From the NCBI GenBank assembly GCA_001599755.1, contig BCHX01000005.1, positions 2,848,409-2,912,408 on the forward strand: a DNA stretch of 64,000 bases. Reading direction: 5' to 3'. Within the stretch, counting starts at the first letter, position 1, and every line of letters begins with the position of its first letter. Below are positions 25,713 through 37,790 of this stretch, piece after piece. Below the pieces are notes generated by a model that saw nothing but the letters and a program-made list of their open reading frames with translations, ran no database searches and was not told where the DNA came from. The DNA is from Gliomastix tumulicola. Taxonomy: Eukaryota > Ascomycota > Sordariomycetes > Hypocreales > Bionectriaceae. Made by a program: the position numbers and the translations under genes.

Positions 25713-27138
25713 CGGCTTCTTCGTGATACCCAATTCTTTTACGGCTTTATTATTATTTTTTCCGCGCCTTGAGCCCCCTATCCGACATGATCCTTTTTTC
25801 TTTCAACAACCTACTATATACTACTACCATCATGTTTTCTTATATCTCAATTTTTTTCTTTTTTTTTTTGCTTGGCACGATACGAGGCGAACTGGGCGGG
25901 GCTTTTACAGGCACACAGGCACAAGGCACGGGGAAGCGGCTCGGGATGGGCAGGACATTCACACTTGGGCGAAAATCTCACACACGGAAACGGAACCACA
26001 GCCCGGACCTGGACGGGCAGGAGAGGAGTCAGACGTCGTCCGGCCTTTGCCTCCCAATTTTTGGAAACTCGAGCTCATCTTTTTTTGTTTATTCACCACC
26101 CGGGATGTTGGAAACGTCTTTTCTATCTATATATCTTGTACGCGGCGGGAGGGATTTAGAGAGGGTTCGGCGCAAAACCAGCGGGTATATCCAATGTCAG
26201 AGCTACCTAGACCATGTTTGTTTTGGAATGGCCAAAGGCAAGTGATACTGGGCGGGTGGCTAGGGGAGTTCTTTCTATACTACTAGTATATCTTACGTAC
26301 CGGTATCTACCTACTTACGTATCATCGAGGGGGATACGAAATGAAGAAACGGGAATAACAGCCCTGGAAAGACTTGACCTGAAGTTATTGACGAAGACGC
26401 GAAGCGCGAGCTCCCCATGGGATGAAGTGCGTGTAAGGTATTAACTTTAACTCGAGATGGGGACGATAGACTTTGACAAGCGCGGATGTGAGTGACGTCG
26501 CTGAGGGTTTGCCCGTTTTACGATTTTGGTTCAAGATGTGTGTGTGTGTGTGTGTATGTGTTGTATGTGTGGTGGCATGATGATGATGATGACGATGATG
26601 ATGGTTGGTGGTGGTGGTGGTGGTGTCGGCTTTAGGCGGGGACGCGGCTTTCGCCAAGAGCTAGGAATCTGGACCCTTGGAGATCGTTTTGAAAGTTTTG
26701 CCGATTCGGTCGCGATTATTGTGCACAGTGTGAGTGTCGTTGTCGTCCGTGCGCGTTTGCAATATCTCCGTGCTTGTGCCCGAGGGACCGTTTTCGAAGT
26801 CAGTTACGGATAATGGATCCCCGCCGTTATCGGACGCCGTTTTGGATTGTCAGGGTCCCTCCCCCCAGGGTCCCCACAGCGATAACGTGATGGGTCGATA
26901 AGCGCCGATAAGACGTGAATGGGGGTAGCTGCTCGCCTGAGACATGCGTGACCGAAGTCCATTGACAGGCGGTGGACAGATTGGCGTCTTGCTGTTCCTG
27001 CATTGTGCCTGGCAATTGGGTCAGCTCTGTTGTCTTTGTGTGTGCGAGTCGGTTACGCCGGTCTTTGAGGCTTTGAATCTGGACATTGTTTGTCTGATCT
27101 GTACACTAGAGATAGCCCTGGGCTGGAGGCGCTGCGCG
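25713..27138. other. Intergenic region with microsatellites
   Basis: This 1.4-kb spacer follows the transcription factor and precedes the peptidase gene. It holds a T-rich probable 3' UTR near 25740-25870 and a cluster of simple repeats at 26536-26626. No coding frame is supported. Confidence 0.6.
26536..26626. repeat. Compound microsatellite (TG)n-(TGA)n-(GGT)n
   Basis: A TG dinucleotide run (about 26537-26556, then imperfect) is followed by TGA repeats (about 26578-26603) and GGT repeats (about 26603-26625). It is directly visible in the sequence and likely length-variable. Confidence 0.9.
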
Positions 27139-29069
27139 ATGGCGGACAGGACGGATGTCGTTGAGCATGAGCTCGTATACGATGGCCAATTCGACGCGCT
27201 GTGAGTTTACTATCACTGTTCTATCTCTCGGATGAGTGAGCAGGATCGTTACTGACGTCCTCTTAGGAATATTCAGACCGGGCCGGGCGAGTCGCCCGAG
27301 GACGAGCTGCTCTCCAAGAAGTACCCTGGTATGTCATCACAGCCACTACTCGGAGATGGATGAGCGATTGTCTGACCGAGCATCTCGCACCGCACAGCCA
27401 AGAGCCACGCTCGCAAGGTCGCCGCCGAGCTGTTCAAGACGGAGGCCTTCGCCCCGAAGAACAGCCTGATCTACCTGCCCGGCGAGCCGGAGCGTCTCTA
27501 CGAGGACTCGGACCAAGGCCCCGACTTGAGGCAGCGTCGGTAGTACGTCTCCCTTTCTCTACACTCTGCCATCTCATCTCGTCTCGTTTCATCTCGCGAG
27601 ACTGACACACTCTCAGCTTCTACTACATCACCGGCGCCAACTTCGCCGACTGCGCCGTGACGTACGAGATCCAGCGCGACCGCCTCATCCTCTGGATCCC
27701 CTACGTCGAGCCGCGACAGGTCCTCTGGTACGGCGCTACGCCTGACGCCCCGACGGCGCTGGGTCTCTACGACGTCGACGACGTCCGGTACACGAACGAC
27801 CTGCCGCGCTTCCTCGCCGCGCACCTCGGCCCCTCGGCCACGCTCTTCGCCCTGCACCGCAGCCAGACGCCGCGGTACCTGTTCGCGGACGAGCGCAGAT
27901 TGGGCGACGCCGCTGCTGTTGCTGCTGACGATCACGGCGATGTTCTCTTCCCGCCGGAGCGCAAGCCGGGCGCCATCGACGTTGTTAGTCTCAAGCCCGC
28001 GATGGACCGGGCGCGCGTCGTCAAGGACGAGTACGAGATCGCGCTGATCCGCAAGGCCAACGACATCTCGAGCGCCGCGCACCGGCACGTCGCGCGGCAG
28101 CTGCTCCGGCTGTCCAACGAGCAGGACATCGAGGCGCTGCTGGTGGCCTCGTGCACGGCGCGCGGCGCCCACTCGCAGGCGTACCACATCATTGCGGGCG
28201 CGGGCGTGAATGCCTCGACGCTGCACTACGACGCCAACGACCAGCCGCTCGCGGGCAAGGAGTTGGTCGTGGTCGACGCTGGTTGCGAGTACAACTGCTA
28301 CGCGAGCGACGTCACGCGCACGCTGCCCGTCTCCGGGTCGTACTCCGCCGAGGGCGCGGCCGTCTACGCCATCGTCGAGCGCATGCAGGAGGAGTGCATC
28401 GCGGGCGTGACACCCGGGCGACGCTTCCGCGAGCTGCACGTGCACGCGGCGAGGGTGGCGGCCCGGGGCCTGCTTGCGCTGGGCGTCCTGAAGGGCGACC
28501 CGGCCGAGGTCGAGGCGTCGGGCATCGCGGGCGCCTTCTTCCCGCACGGGCTGGGCCATCACGTCGGGCTCGAGGTGCACGACGTCAGCGGGGACCAGCG
28601 GCTCATGTCCTCGTTTGGCGGCGGCGGCGTCGTCGCGCGTCTCGAGGGCGGCAAGCGCGAGATGGTGACGCCTGTTGAGCTGGCCGAGATGACGCGGCTG
28701 GAGAACGTTGCCGCGACGGCAGAGGAACCCGTGAAGCACCAGCATCTGCAGCCCGGCATGATTGTCACCGTCGAGCCTGGAATGTAAGTCCCCAGTCTTC
28801 CCCCCTCCCCCCCCCCTAACAGATTCACCAGTACTGATGGACACTGTCACAGCTACTTCTGCCGCTCCTACCTCGAGGGCTACTTCCTCTCCCAGCCCAA
28901 GTACGCGCGCTTCATCGACAGGGACGTGCTGGAGCGCTTCTACCCCATCGGCGGCGTACGCATCGAGGACGACATCCTCGTTACCGAGGATGGCAACGAG
29001 AACCTGACGACGGCGCCCAAGGGGCAGGAGCTGCTAGACATTATCAACGGGGAGTACGAACTCGTCTGA
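27139..29069 (+). CDS. M24B metallopeptidase (Xaa-Pro aminopeptidase/prolidase family)
   Basis: Predicted to cleave peptides or dipeptides next to proline using two metal ions. Five exons (27139-27200, 27267-27328, 27398-27542, 27617-28783, 28853-29069) encode 550 residues. The N-terminal aminopeptidase-P domain has [13 protein letters not shown]. The catalytic pita-bread fold shows the metal ligands in order: Asp in VVVDAG, Asp in ASDVTRT, His in GLGHHVG, Glu in TVEPGM and Glu in GVRIEDDIL. It corresponds to the fungal PEPP-type cytosolic enzymes. No signal peptide is apparent. It is followed by a GA repeat in the 3' region. The family is certain; the choice between dipeptidase and aminopeptidase activity is not. 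Confidence 0.93.
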
Positions 29070-29449
29070 GGGAGGCCTTCATGAGAGAGAGAGAGAGAGA
29101 GAGATTGGAATTTCTGCGCTAGCTTTTGGTCGTATTTGAGTTATTAGTGTTTTCGAATGAGATATAGGAATCCCTTTAACTACTAAGTACTCGTACGTGA
29201 TACGTCAAGTAGAAGACAAGAGCACTCTCGCCGTCAAACAAACACACACTCAGCCATCAAGCTGTAGATCCAGGCTCGTATCAAAGCTGACATGTTCTCA
29301 AATTTATCATGTTTATTCTCATTGCCAAGTACACGACGTTAAACAAAGACATTTTGCCCACATATACAGTGTTTCTCCTATCCAATCTATACACATTGTC
29401 CCGGTCCTTCTTCTGCCTCACTACTCCCAGTTGCAGCCGCCAAAAATTA
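29070..29449. other. Convergent 3' spacer with GA repeat
   Basis: A 380-bp region between two converging stop codons, expected to hold both 3' UTRs. An 11-unit GA repeat sits at 29083-29104. No gene is seen. Confidence 0.6.
29083..29104. repeat. (GA)11 microsatellite
   Basis: Perfect GA dinucleotide run 14 bp after the peptidase stop codon, directly visible. Confidence 0.9.
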
Positions 29450-30905
29450 TTACAAGAACTTCTTGGGCGACTGGGCCTTGCGCCGCTTGTACAGGACATA
29501 CGCAACGGCGAGCACGACCTGCGACCCGATGAAGATGGAGATGAGCTTGCCGTGGCCGGGCACACTGTCGAGCATGGCCTGGGACAGCGTGGCGTGGTGG
29601 TCGGTCAGGTAGCCCTTGAAGGTGCGCTCGTTGGCCTGGATCTTCTTGCCGAGGTCGTTGCGCATGCCGCGGACCTCCTTCTCGAGGTCCTTGACGCGCT
29701 GCTGCAGGGCGTCCATCTGGTTGACGCGGGCGAGCTCCGTCTGCAGGCCGCCGATGAGGTCGCGCAGCTCCGAGTGGCGCTTCTCGTCGAGCTGGTGGTG
29801 GCGCGAGACGGAGCGGTAGACGGAGGAGAGCTGGTGGTTGGTCGACTGGAGGCGGTTGTGCAGGTCCTGGAACTGCTGCATCGACGTCTGGAACACGTCG
29901 GCGTCCTCGTCCGGGACGCCCTCGTCAAATGTCTCGCCGCCTGGGGAGGCGTCGCCCGACGACGGGATGTCGCGCTTCGGTGGCGGCGGGGGCTGTTGCG
30001 GGCGCGACGAGTACTTGTTGTCGCTTCCTCCTCCTCCTCCTCCTGCATTATTGTTGGTGTTCTTGTTGCCGTACATGGACGCCTTGTCCGACATGACGAC
30101 CAGCTTGAACACCTCGAACGAGTCCGGGTTGTCGGGCGTCGCCGCCGTCACGCCAAAGTTGTACCCCGTCGGGATGCTCACCTTGGGGCTCTCGAAGCAC
30201 AGCCGCCCGTCGATCTCGACGCGGAAGTTGCTCCGGCTCTGCCTGATCTTGACCTGCGACGGCCGGCCCAGGTTCCGGTAGGGGAAATCGCAGTGGCCAA
30301 ACGCCTGGTCGTCGATGCTCGGGCGCGTGCCGTAGTCGACCGACCCGTCGTTGAGGAACGCCCTCAGCATGCCCGCCGACCCGCCGTGCGCGTCGACGAC
30401 GAGCGCGAGGCCGTCGAACTTGCCCACCGTGTAGATGCTGCTCGACCCGACCGTCTCGTCGCCGCGGCCCACGAGCCAGATGTTGAGGTTGCCGCTGCCG
30501 CGCTCGGGCCCGTTGGCGCGGAACTCGACGTCCGCCACCCATTCCACCTCGTTGAGCGTCGCCGTCGACCAGATGGCGCCGCGCTGGTTGCCCGGGCTGA
30601 CGGGCGTCAGGATCACCTTGTTGGAGAGCACCGTCGGCTGCCGGTTCGAGCCCGAGAGGGCGAAGTTGGGGATCTGGCCCCGGTTCTCCGGCGGGCTTAA
30701 CCTGTGGTTGTGCGAGGCCTCAGTCAGCTCAATTGATTGCCCTTGCCATCATAGCCCCGATCCTTCTCCCGCCTCTGATCGTTTGTACTCACCTGCCTGA
30801 ATGCCCGAAGCTGAGCTCGCTGAGGAGATACTGCTGGGCGTGCGCCGTGCTGGCGACGGACCCCAGCAGTGCCACCAGCGCCTTGTGAACGGCGGTGAGA
30901 CGCAT
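29450..30905 (-). CDS. L-type lectin cargo receptor (EMP47/ERGIC-53-like)
   Basis: Predicted ER-Golgi cargo receptor for glycoproteins. Two exons, 30905-30793 and 30701-29450, encode 454 residues. A signal peptide (MRLTAVHKALVALLGSVAS, cleavage near AHA) is followed by a legume-lectin-like domain (about 40-260) with FGHCDFPYRNLG and FRVEIDGRLCFES. A Gly/Pro-rich linker precedes a coiled coil (about 320-410). One transmembrane helix (ISIFIGSQVVLAVAYVLY) and a short cytosolic tail ending KKFL complete it. KKFL fits the KKXX retrieval signal read by COPI. The layout equals that of ERGIC-53 and yeast Emp47. It lies head-to-tail with ALG8. Orthology to Emp47 versus Emp46 cannot be resolved. Confidence 0.92.
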
Positions 30906-31658
30906 TGTAACGTCACGAGCCTTCGCTTCTTCGTCGTCGTCTTCTTCTTCCTGCGTTTTTCTTGTCTCCGATTGGCACTTCTCGGGTGTGTGCTCGCTTG
31001 TCGAGTTGCAACCTTGGGACCCGGTCTCGTGTCGAGTTTCCCTCTCTCTCTCAATAAAGGGCCTATTGAGGACACCTTGGCTAGTTAGTGTCCCGGGCTG
31101 TCGATCCGTGCGCCAGCGCTAGAGGAATACGTTCAAAAGAAATCCGGTCTAGAGCTCGGGAACAGAATGAATTGAGCAAGAGGGAATGGGATCTGGAAGG
31201 GGGAAGGGAAAGGGGAAGGCAAAAAAAAAAAAAAAAAAGAGGGAGAAGCCCTTATCGGTAACGATGTGGCAGCTGAAAGTTACAAGACAGCCCTCGGACA
31301 GGGATGCACCAAACCTTCTGAAACCTGTCCCCAAGAACTGTGGCTTGGGCAATTGGAGATGTGGCTGGTGTCTGGACATGTTTGGACGGTTCCCCGGATT
31401 CACAGCCGAATAAGTGGGTTCCTATATAGAAATGCCCGACCATGTGTGAGTGGCTCACTATTGCTGACTCATCCACCACATCACTTCACAAGCCCTTATA
31501 GGTGCGCTGTACTTCGCTGGCAAAATACAACAGTTTGGAAGAATAGCAATAGACCAAGTACGTAGATTTTTTTGAAGAAAAGACATGTCATACATATATG
31601 GGGTATCTATTTCCCTTTCCGAATCCTTTTTTATCCATGGCTGCCTCCGCCCCCGTCA
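30906..31658. other. Spacer between EMP47-like and ALG8
   Basis: 753 bp holding the promoter of the lectin gene and the 3' end of ALG8, both on the minus strand. An A18 run lies at 31221-31238. No gene is seen. Confidence 0.55.
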
Positions 31659-33312
31659 TCACGCCGTAAAGTACACCACCATGTATCCTATCCAGCTCCC
31701 GACAACGCCCACGGCCGTGTACGCGCTCGTAAACATGAGCGGCAGGAACTCGTAGCTCCTCCCGAAGATGATCTGGTGCAGCAGCGAGCAGTACGCGATG
31801 AGCGGGATGCACACGGCGATGTAGAGCGTGCTGAAGCGGTCCAGGAAGAAGATGCGGTGCTTGCTCGACGCGGGCGCGGGCGCCAGCCGGTCGAAGGCGA
31901 TGAGGAACAGCACCAGCCAGAAGATGGTGTAGGCCACCTTGACGGGGAACTCGGCCGGCGTGAAGAGCAAGGGGAACAGGGAGACGTGGCCCGCGACGGC
32001 GAGGGGCCGGAACGCGCTGAAGTGGCGGCGGTCCCGGAGCGCGACGAGGCTGAAGGGGATGATGACGAGGAGGATGGCCTTCTCGTGGACGTGCCAGCCG
32101 AATAGGAAGGACGCGTAGCCGCAGAGCGTCACGGCGCCGATGAAGTTCTCCCACGTCGGCTTCCTGAAGAGGCGGACGAGCGGCAGCGTCTGGAAGAAGA
32201 GCGTGAGGAGGAAGCACGTCCGCGGCGTGATCTCGGGCAGGACCGCAAACGCGGTGTCTCCGACAAGACCGCGGGTCACGCTCTCCAGAGCCTCCGCCTT
32301 GACCGCGAGTCCTAGCTTCGGGGCCACTGCACGATCATGATTAGCCTACAAAGATTCTAGAGGTGGGGGGTGAGACTTACAGTGAATCAACACCCGGTCG
32401 GCAAATGAGTAGAGCGCCCAGACATTAGGAGCCCAGTACGCGTGACAGAGCCCGCGGGAAAAGGGAAACAGCCTGCTGAACAGCGGCGGCAGCTGCGCCG
32501 TCGCGGCAAAGGGCCCAAACGCAGCGCTCAGGATCGCAACCAGGCCCGCCCCGATCTTGACGCAGTTAAGGAACTTGATGCGGAAGACGGACTTGGGCGA
32601 CAGGCAGTACGTGCGCAGCAGGAAGACGAAGTAGGCCGGCGCCAGGTAGAGGTAGATGTGCTTGAAGCAGAGCAGCGTCGCGAACAGCAGCCCGCTGGAC
32701 AGCAGACCGGAGCTGCAGCGCGCCTGGACGAGCGACCACACGAGCAGGCCGTACATGGCGCCGTTGTACTGGAAGTGTATGTGGTCGATGATGAGCAGGC
32801 CCGGCGACAGCAGGATCGACACGGCCGCGACGTGAGCCGCCCGTCTTGAGCCGATGGGCATGGACTCGACGAACAGCTGCAGCGCGTACACGAGCAGCAG
32901 CTCCGTCACGATGACCGTCGTCCGCTGGAAGTACACCGTCTGCCACGTGTCGTGGTCGAGGTTGTACACCCTGAGCATCGCGGGCTCGACCAGCCGCGCG
33001 ACGTGGGCGAGCACCCATTCGAAGTAGGCGAAGAAGGGCGGGTAGTCGAGCGTCCATTCCGACGTTTTCTCGTGGTACCAGTGCGAGAGCGGCAGGCTGT
33101 GGGTAATGGCGAGCCAGTTTCGGTGGACTTCGAAGTCGGTGGACTTGCTGCGAAGGGGGGAGCGTCAGCGGGTGCAGCTACAAGTGTAGTTGGAGGGAGG
33201 AGGGGAAAGAAGGAGAGCTGGGCGGGCGGCCTTACTAGGCAGGGAAGAGGAGGACCTTGAACGCGGCCGCGACGATGGCGCACTGCGTCAGGGAGGGATA
33301 GAACTCCGACAT
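31659..33312 (-). CDS. ALG8: Dolichyl-P-Glc alpha-1,3-glucosyltransferase ALG8
   Basis: Adds the second glucose to the lipid-linked oligosaccharide (Glc1Man9GlcNAc2-PP-dolichol) in the ER lumen. Three exons (33312-33236, 33147-32381, 32326-31659) encode 503 residues. It is a polytopic GT-C enzyme with many hydrophobic helices. The luminal loop has [20 protein letters not shown] and [16 protein letters not shown], the ALG6/ALG8 signature; [14 protein letters not shown] follows. The tyrosine of the first loop is split by intron 1 (TA|C), whose join restores the motif. ALG8 is preferred over ALG6 because of the wording around the first loop and the size near 500 residues; ALG6 remains a weaker alternative. 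It is divergent from the kinase-like gene. Confidence 0.9.
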
Positions 33313-33650
33313 GGTGAGGAGCGTGTGTCTTCTGGAGATCACGTGTCGGAAGGATTGGCGGCCACACAATTGTCCCAAGCCGCGCCTCGCATGGTTCTCG
33401 AAGCAGCGAGGTGATGTCGGGGCAGGCTGACGATGTCTGGAGCTCGAAATTGGTCCAGGGTCCAGTTGTGGAAGTGGTGGAAGTGGACAGCGCGCCACGG
33501 ATGTACCTACCCTAGACATCCGCCTCAGGTATCCTGCCTAAATTCCCCTGAAATCAGTCCACAGCTCTGTTTCCTGCTTTCATTGCACCGAACACGGTTT
33601 TCTTGCTGTGTCATTTTCTACTACATATCCTCGCCTAGACAGACTTCATC
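33313..33650. promoter_or_regulatory. Divergent promoter region ALG8 / kinase-like
   Basis: 338-bp spacer between divergent starts, with a CACGTG E-box at 33340-33345 close to the ALG8 start. No TATA box was recognised. Confidence 0.4.
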
Positions 33651-34448
33651 ATGGCGCCGCAAATCACTAGCTGGGAGGAGACGCTTTGGGTGTCTGAGGA
33701 GGTCGACGAGGACACCGGCATCTTCCAATACACCATGTTCGCAGTCGTAGACGACGATATGATTTTCTATGGACAGCTGAGCCGGCCGAAATCAGACATC
33801 CCTTTCGAAGATGCCAGCAATTGCCTGTCCCAGATCCCAGACAGCGAGATCTTCCCCAAATGGCCCCAAGCTGTCACTCTGTCCCAAGCGCCTCTGGACC
33901 TCCCACCCGATGTCTTCATCAAACGACCCCGGCTGGCACTTTACGACGTCTTCCTACAGCACAAAGTCGTGCACCTCCTCCCACAAGGCCTGGTAGAGGA
34001 AGCGGAAGCGTTGGAGGCGATCACGAGGCATCCTCATCCCAACATCGTTGGCTACCGTGGGTGTCATGTGCAGCGCGGACACATTACTGGGCTCGTACTG
34101 GACAGACATCCCCACGAGCTGAAGGGCTACTTGAGATCTGGCGGCGTGATTCGAGACAAAGAGCGTTTCATGGAGTCTCTCGAGTCGGCGGTGCATCATG
34201 TCCACTCCCTTGGCTGGGCTCACAACGATATCAACCCGACAAACATCCTCATCGCAGAGGATGGTAGGCCGGTGCTGATTGACTTCGGCTCGACCAGAAT
34301 GATTGGTGAAAAGCTGTCCATGAGCCGGGGCACTGCCGGTTGGATCGACTGTGAGATGAAAGACTACACGACATCGGAGACACGGCATGATACGTCGGCG
34401 CTGGACAAGATCCGCTCGTGGCTAGAGAAGCCAGTATTTGACGACTAG
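33651..34448 (+). CDS. Short protein-kinase-like protein
   Basis: A 265-residue intronless protein with a degenerate kinase fold. A candidate beta-3 lysine is in DVFIKRP, the helix-C Glu may lie in EEAEALEAI, the catalytic loop reads HNDINPTNIL (Asp and Asn present, the usual HRD Arg replaced by Asn), and DFGS is the metal-binding motif. After GTAGWID only about 40 residues remain, so the C-lobe helices after the activation segment are mostly missing. No glycine-rich loop is obvious. It may be active on small substrates or be a pseudokinase. It stands 236 bp upstream of the phosphotransferase-like gene on the same strand. It looks like a lineage-specific accessory gene. Confidence 0.75.
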   Translation: MAPQITSWEETLWVSEEVDEDTGIFQYTMFAVVDDDMIFYGQLSRPKSDIPFEDASNCLSQIPDSEIFPKWPQAVTLSQAPLDLPPDVFIKRPRLALYDVFLQHKVVHLLPQGLVEEAEALEAITRHPHPNIVGYRGCHVQRGHITGLVLDRHPHELKGYLRSGGVIRDKERFMESLESAVHHVHSLGWAHNDINPTNILIAEDGRPVLIDFGSTRMIGEKLSMSRGTAGWIDCEMKDYTTSETRHDTSALDKIRSWLEKPVFDD

Positions 34449-34684
34449 ATCCATTCCCATGCTCAAGCTTCGCAGGCCCTTCCTGGCTGAAGCCACTGAC
34501 GAATATCTAGTGAGCTTGGCTGTGGTGTACGTACGGTGTGTTGCGTAATTTCACGTGTGCTGCCTGGGATAAATCGTGTTGGTTGAGAATGCTCTTCTTG
34601 TGGGTCAGAACCTCAGAATTCCTCCATGTCTCTCACTCTTGCGCATTTTCATCAGAGAAAACCAGACGCAAGACTTCTCTGATC

Positions 34685-35770
34685 ATGGGCGAAATATCAT
34701 GGGCCCAGTACCAGACCGACCGCTTCTTTGAGGGCCGCAAGTCACCATCTCAAGCGCAATGTGACGACATTGCTCAGTCCATCTCCGGCGCGTTGGCGGT
34801 AAGCCTTGTGGAAAGCCCCGGATCGATGAGCTACACCGTCATCTGTACACGACCACAAGGGGATCTTGTCGTGTCATTCATAGAAGAGGAGGCCAGGCTG
34901 GAGGACAAGATGGTCCAGCTGGCCCGACAGATCCATGGAGAGCTTGTGCCTGAGTCGACGTGCCACGGTCAAGTGCAGGCGGCTGATCCGCCTCTCCTCA
35001 TTTACTCGATGCCGTATCTGCGCGGTTCGGCTTGTATAGAAGCCTTGCCTTTTGAGGTAGAAATGGGACCCGGAGACGAGGCCAACCATATTGTCTTCAT
35101 GAGAGACTTGGCTCGGTGAGATACGATGATTCACGCTGAAGGACACTGTCGCTGACCTCAACGACGAAGTTACTTCGCTCGAAGCTGGACACAAGCACAC
35201 CTAGTATCGGTGGAAACTAAAGTCCAAGAGGCTTCCAAAGAAGCGATTCGCCGGCGACTCACTCGGCTCATGGACTCATCGTCCTCATCGACCTTGCCTG
35301 TGTCTATACTCAGCAAACTCACACAGGTTCTCCCTTCACTCTTCAGCGAGGACTACCCGCACGTCCTGACGCACGGCGACTTCTCCCTCACCAACGTCCT
35401 CGTCGAAGAAGACACCCTGGCCGTCACGGGCATCGTCGACTGGTCGCTGGCCGCGATTCGACCGTTTGGCATGGACCTGGACATCCTGTACATGACGACT
35501 GGGTTCATGACCCGCGATGACGGGTGGCATGATTACGCGTGCAAGAAGAAGCTGCTGGATATCTTCTGGGAGGAGTTTTGGTCTGCATCCGGGATCGATG
35601 GGAAGGACCGTCGTGCCAGAGTGAAGGATCTGGCGGAGGCAGCTGGTCAAATTGGGGCTATTCTTCGGCAGGCGTTCTGGCGCAACGCTGATGGATCACC
35701 GTCTGAGGAGGTCTTTTTGGGAGGGAGCAGGTTGGCGCAAATCAGAGCTTGGTTAGGTGAGGATTGCTGA
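34685..35770 (+). CDS. Aminoglycoside phosphotransferase (APH)-family protein
   Basis: Belongs to the kinase-like APH/choline kinase fold group; the substrate is unknown. Two exons (34685-35115 and 35170-35770) encode 343 residues; the join gives DLARYFARSW. The Brenner motif is LTHGDFSLTNVLV with the catalytic Asp and metal-binding Asn, followed by GIVDWSLAAIRPFGMDLD with the second metal Asp. The C-terminal half is helical and rich in Trp and aromatic residues, as in fungal expansions of this family. The start MGEISW was chosen over upstream in-frame ATGs because earlier residues resemble untranslated leader. Fungal genomes carry many such genes, often near variable regions. Confidence 0.8.
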
Positions 35771-37790
35771 CTCAGTTCTGGGTGGAAGCTGCTGCCTGGC
35801 ATGTGGCTGAATTGGCTAATGCGCAGTGCGTGGAGAGAGGTGATGGTAGAAGGAAGAAAACTGAACCAGCGAAAGATTCCGAGCAACTTGAGGAGATACT
35901 TCAAAAGTACATACAGAGGCATCAGGAGCATCCCCCCCGTCGAAAACATGAAGCAACTTCAAGCTTCAAAGGCGTCTATTCACCACAAGTTTTTGACCCC
36001 GACATCTTACGACGAGGTCGCCGCCGTGTCATCCTTCCATTGCTTCGAGAGAATGCGTGTATTGTCTGGTGGTGGGTTTGAGCCGGGAATGAGGACAAAG
36101 GAGGACCGTGGGAGACTCTGACAGAAATTCATTCCCAGATTTGAGAGTGAGGATAGAAGTCAAGTTGTATGGCGGCCTGCCAGGCACGGCATACGGCCAT
36201 TTTTCATATAATATAATCATCCCGCTGGACTTGTTCTGAAAAGGACTTAAAAAGGGACGTGCAATACCCAGGATCCATATGGGATCTCCAAGACACGAAA
36301 CGCATTGAGGAGGAGGAACCAAGCCTCAAGCCACTCTAAAAGACAGTGACGGCCCCAAGCTGTCGTCCAAGGCCTCCAATGCTGCTAACCTCACGCGCCT
36401 GGAACACACCAAAGATAAACGTGGCGAATGTCATTATCCTCATAATCTGTCAAGCGTACTCAAAAGCCGGCTGAAGGCTTCCGGTGACGGGCCTCGTCGA
36501 GGCGGAAAGGCTGTTCTTTCGAATCCTCGTCTCCTGAAGCCAGGGCTGTGATACGCAACACATTTCGACTATGCCAATACTATCTTCGCAGACCAAGAAT
36601 GGATCCATGCTACCACGGTTTTCAAGGCAGTAGTTTTTCAACATTAAGGACTAAGGCATGGAAGGGCCCAAAGTATCTCAGACTCATTACACATCATCTG
36701 AAGCACCCTCCCTTGACCCGACTGTATTGACAATTCGTAGCAAGAGGAACCAGAACCAAAGCCAAAATCACCAACCAGATCCTGCCCACGAATCGATACA
36801 ATCACCCAGAACCAGCGGCAACAATCCGCTGACCTTCCAGGCCCCTTTGGACGAGCCTGGGACTCAGGCCTGTTACGACCACATATCCGGGAGACTGGCT
36901 ACTGCCGGGGGCCGGGGTGTTGATCTGGCACATGTTTTCCACCTCGTGGCTGATCACGTTCCGAGCCAGCGACTTGAAGAGAAGCTACGCCGGCTGACTT
37001 GGACAACGACAACTACTACTATACAGACATCTATCCCAAACCTCCCTGCTTGAGGCGAAGAGCTTGAGAGTCTATCTTGTGTCGTTGTGGATATCAGGAT
37101 TGACACGATCATAGAAAAGGATTCTGTAGGTCGGGTCGAACCCGCACCAGAATGTTGAGAGGCTCTTCTGTGTAGTCGAATTGTCATAGAGCGTGTGCTC
37201 TTAGGAAGCGGTGCGGCCAACACGGATAGTAGACAAGTAATGTAGAATGGCGCTGCCTTGATTGAACGGGACACTAGATGTGCTCCCCGTGTCTTCGCCC
37301 TCTCCCTTCCATGTTGCTGTTAAAGTAGGTTGAGAAATGCCGTTGAGTACCAAGTAATGTAAGATAGCAGATGCAAATTACAAGATCGGCAAGGAGCCAG
37401 ACTACCGGCCTATTCATGCCAAGAATCACATCACCAGGTCGAGTTGTAACACCCGACCCAGACTGATTGTATTGCTCACTGAGGGAGGGGAGAGTAATCA
37501 TAGACATCGTTTCTCGGATTTCATCACGCAAAGAAGATAGGTTAGCAGAGTGTAACGGCCGTTGAAGACTACGAAAGAGAAAAAGTGAAATAAATAAAAA
37601 CCATATCTTGATGTTGTCCCAAACTATGCACCAAGGCCATTTGATGCCTTCTCGTTGATCTTGGTGGAATAAACGACGCCCAGAAGCCTTTTTGAACCCA
37701 TTCTTTGTTTACACCGCGCCACCAATGGCGTGCCAGCAAACACGAACACAACAGGAGAAGACACCGAACCGCGTTCGTCGATCGTTCTAA
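35771..37790. other. Convergent intergenic region without a supported gene
   Basis: About 2 kb between the stops of the APH-like gene and eIF3c. Open frames are short and overlap on both strands; the longest (36658-37053, plus strand, 131 codons) lacks a domain. The first and last few hundred bases should be 3' UTRs. Confidence 0.55.

Noticed and set aside
27498..28850. 450-codon minus-strand frame opposite the M24 peptidase
   Set aside because: Antisense shadow; it spans the introns of the real gene and has no homology pattern.
29309..30700. 463-codon plus-strand frame opposite the EMP47-like gene
   Set aside because: Antisense shadow of a GC-rich coding exon; Val/Leu/Arg-rich with no recognisable domain.
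36658..37053. 131-codon plus-strand frame between the APH-like gene and eIF3c
   Set aside because: No homology pattern; polar low-complexity sequence in a probable non-coding spacer.
37125..37150. tRNA B-box-like sequence (GGTTCGA on the minus strand)
   Set aside because: The flanking T-arm cannot pair and no D or anticodon arm was found.
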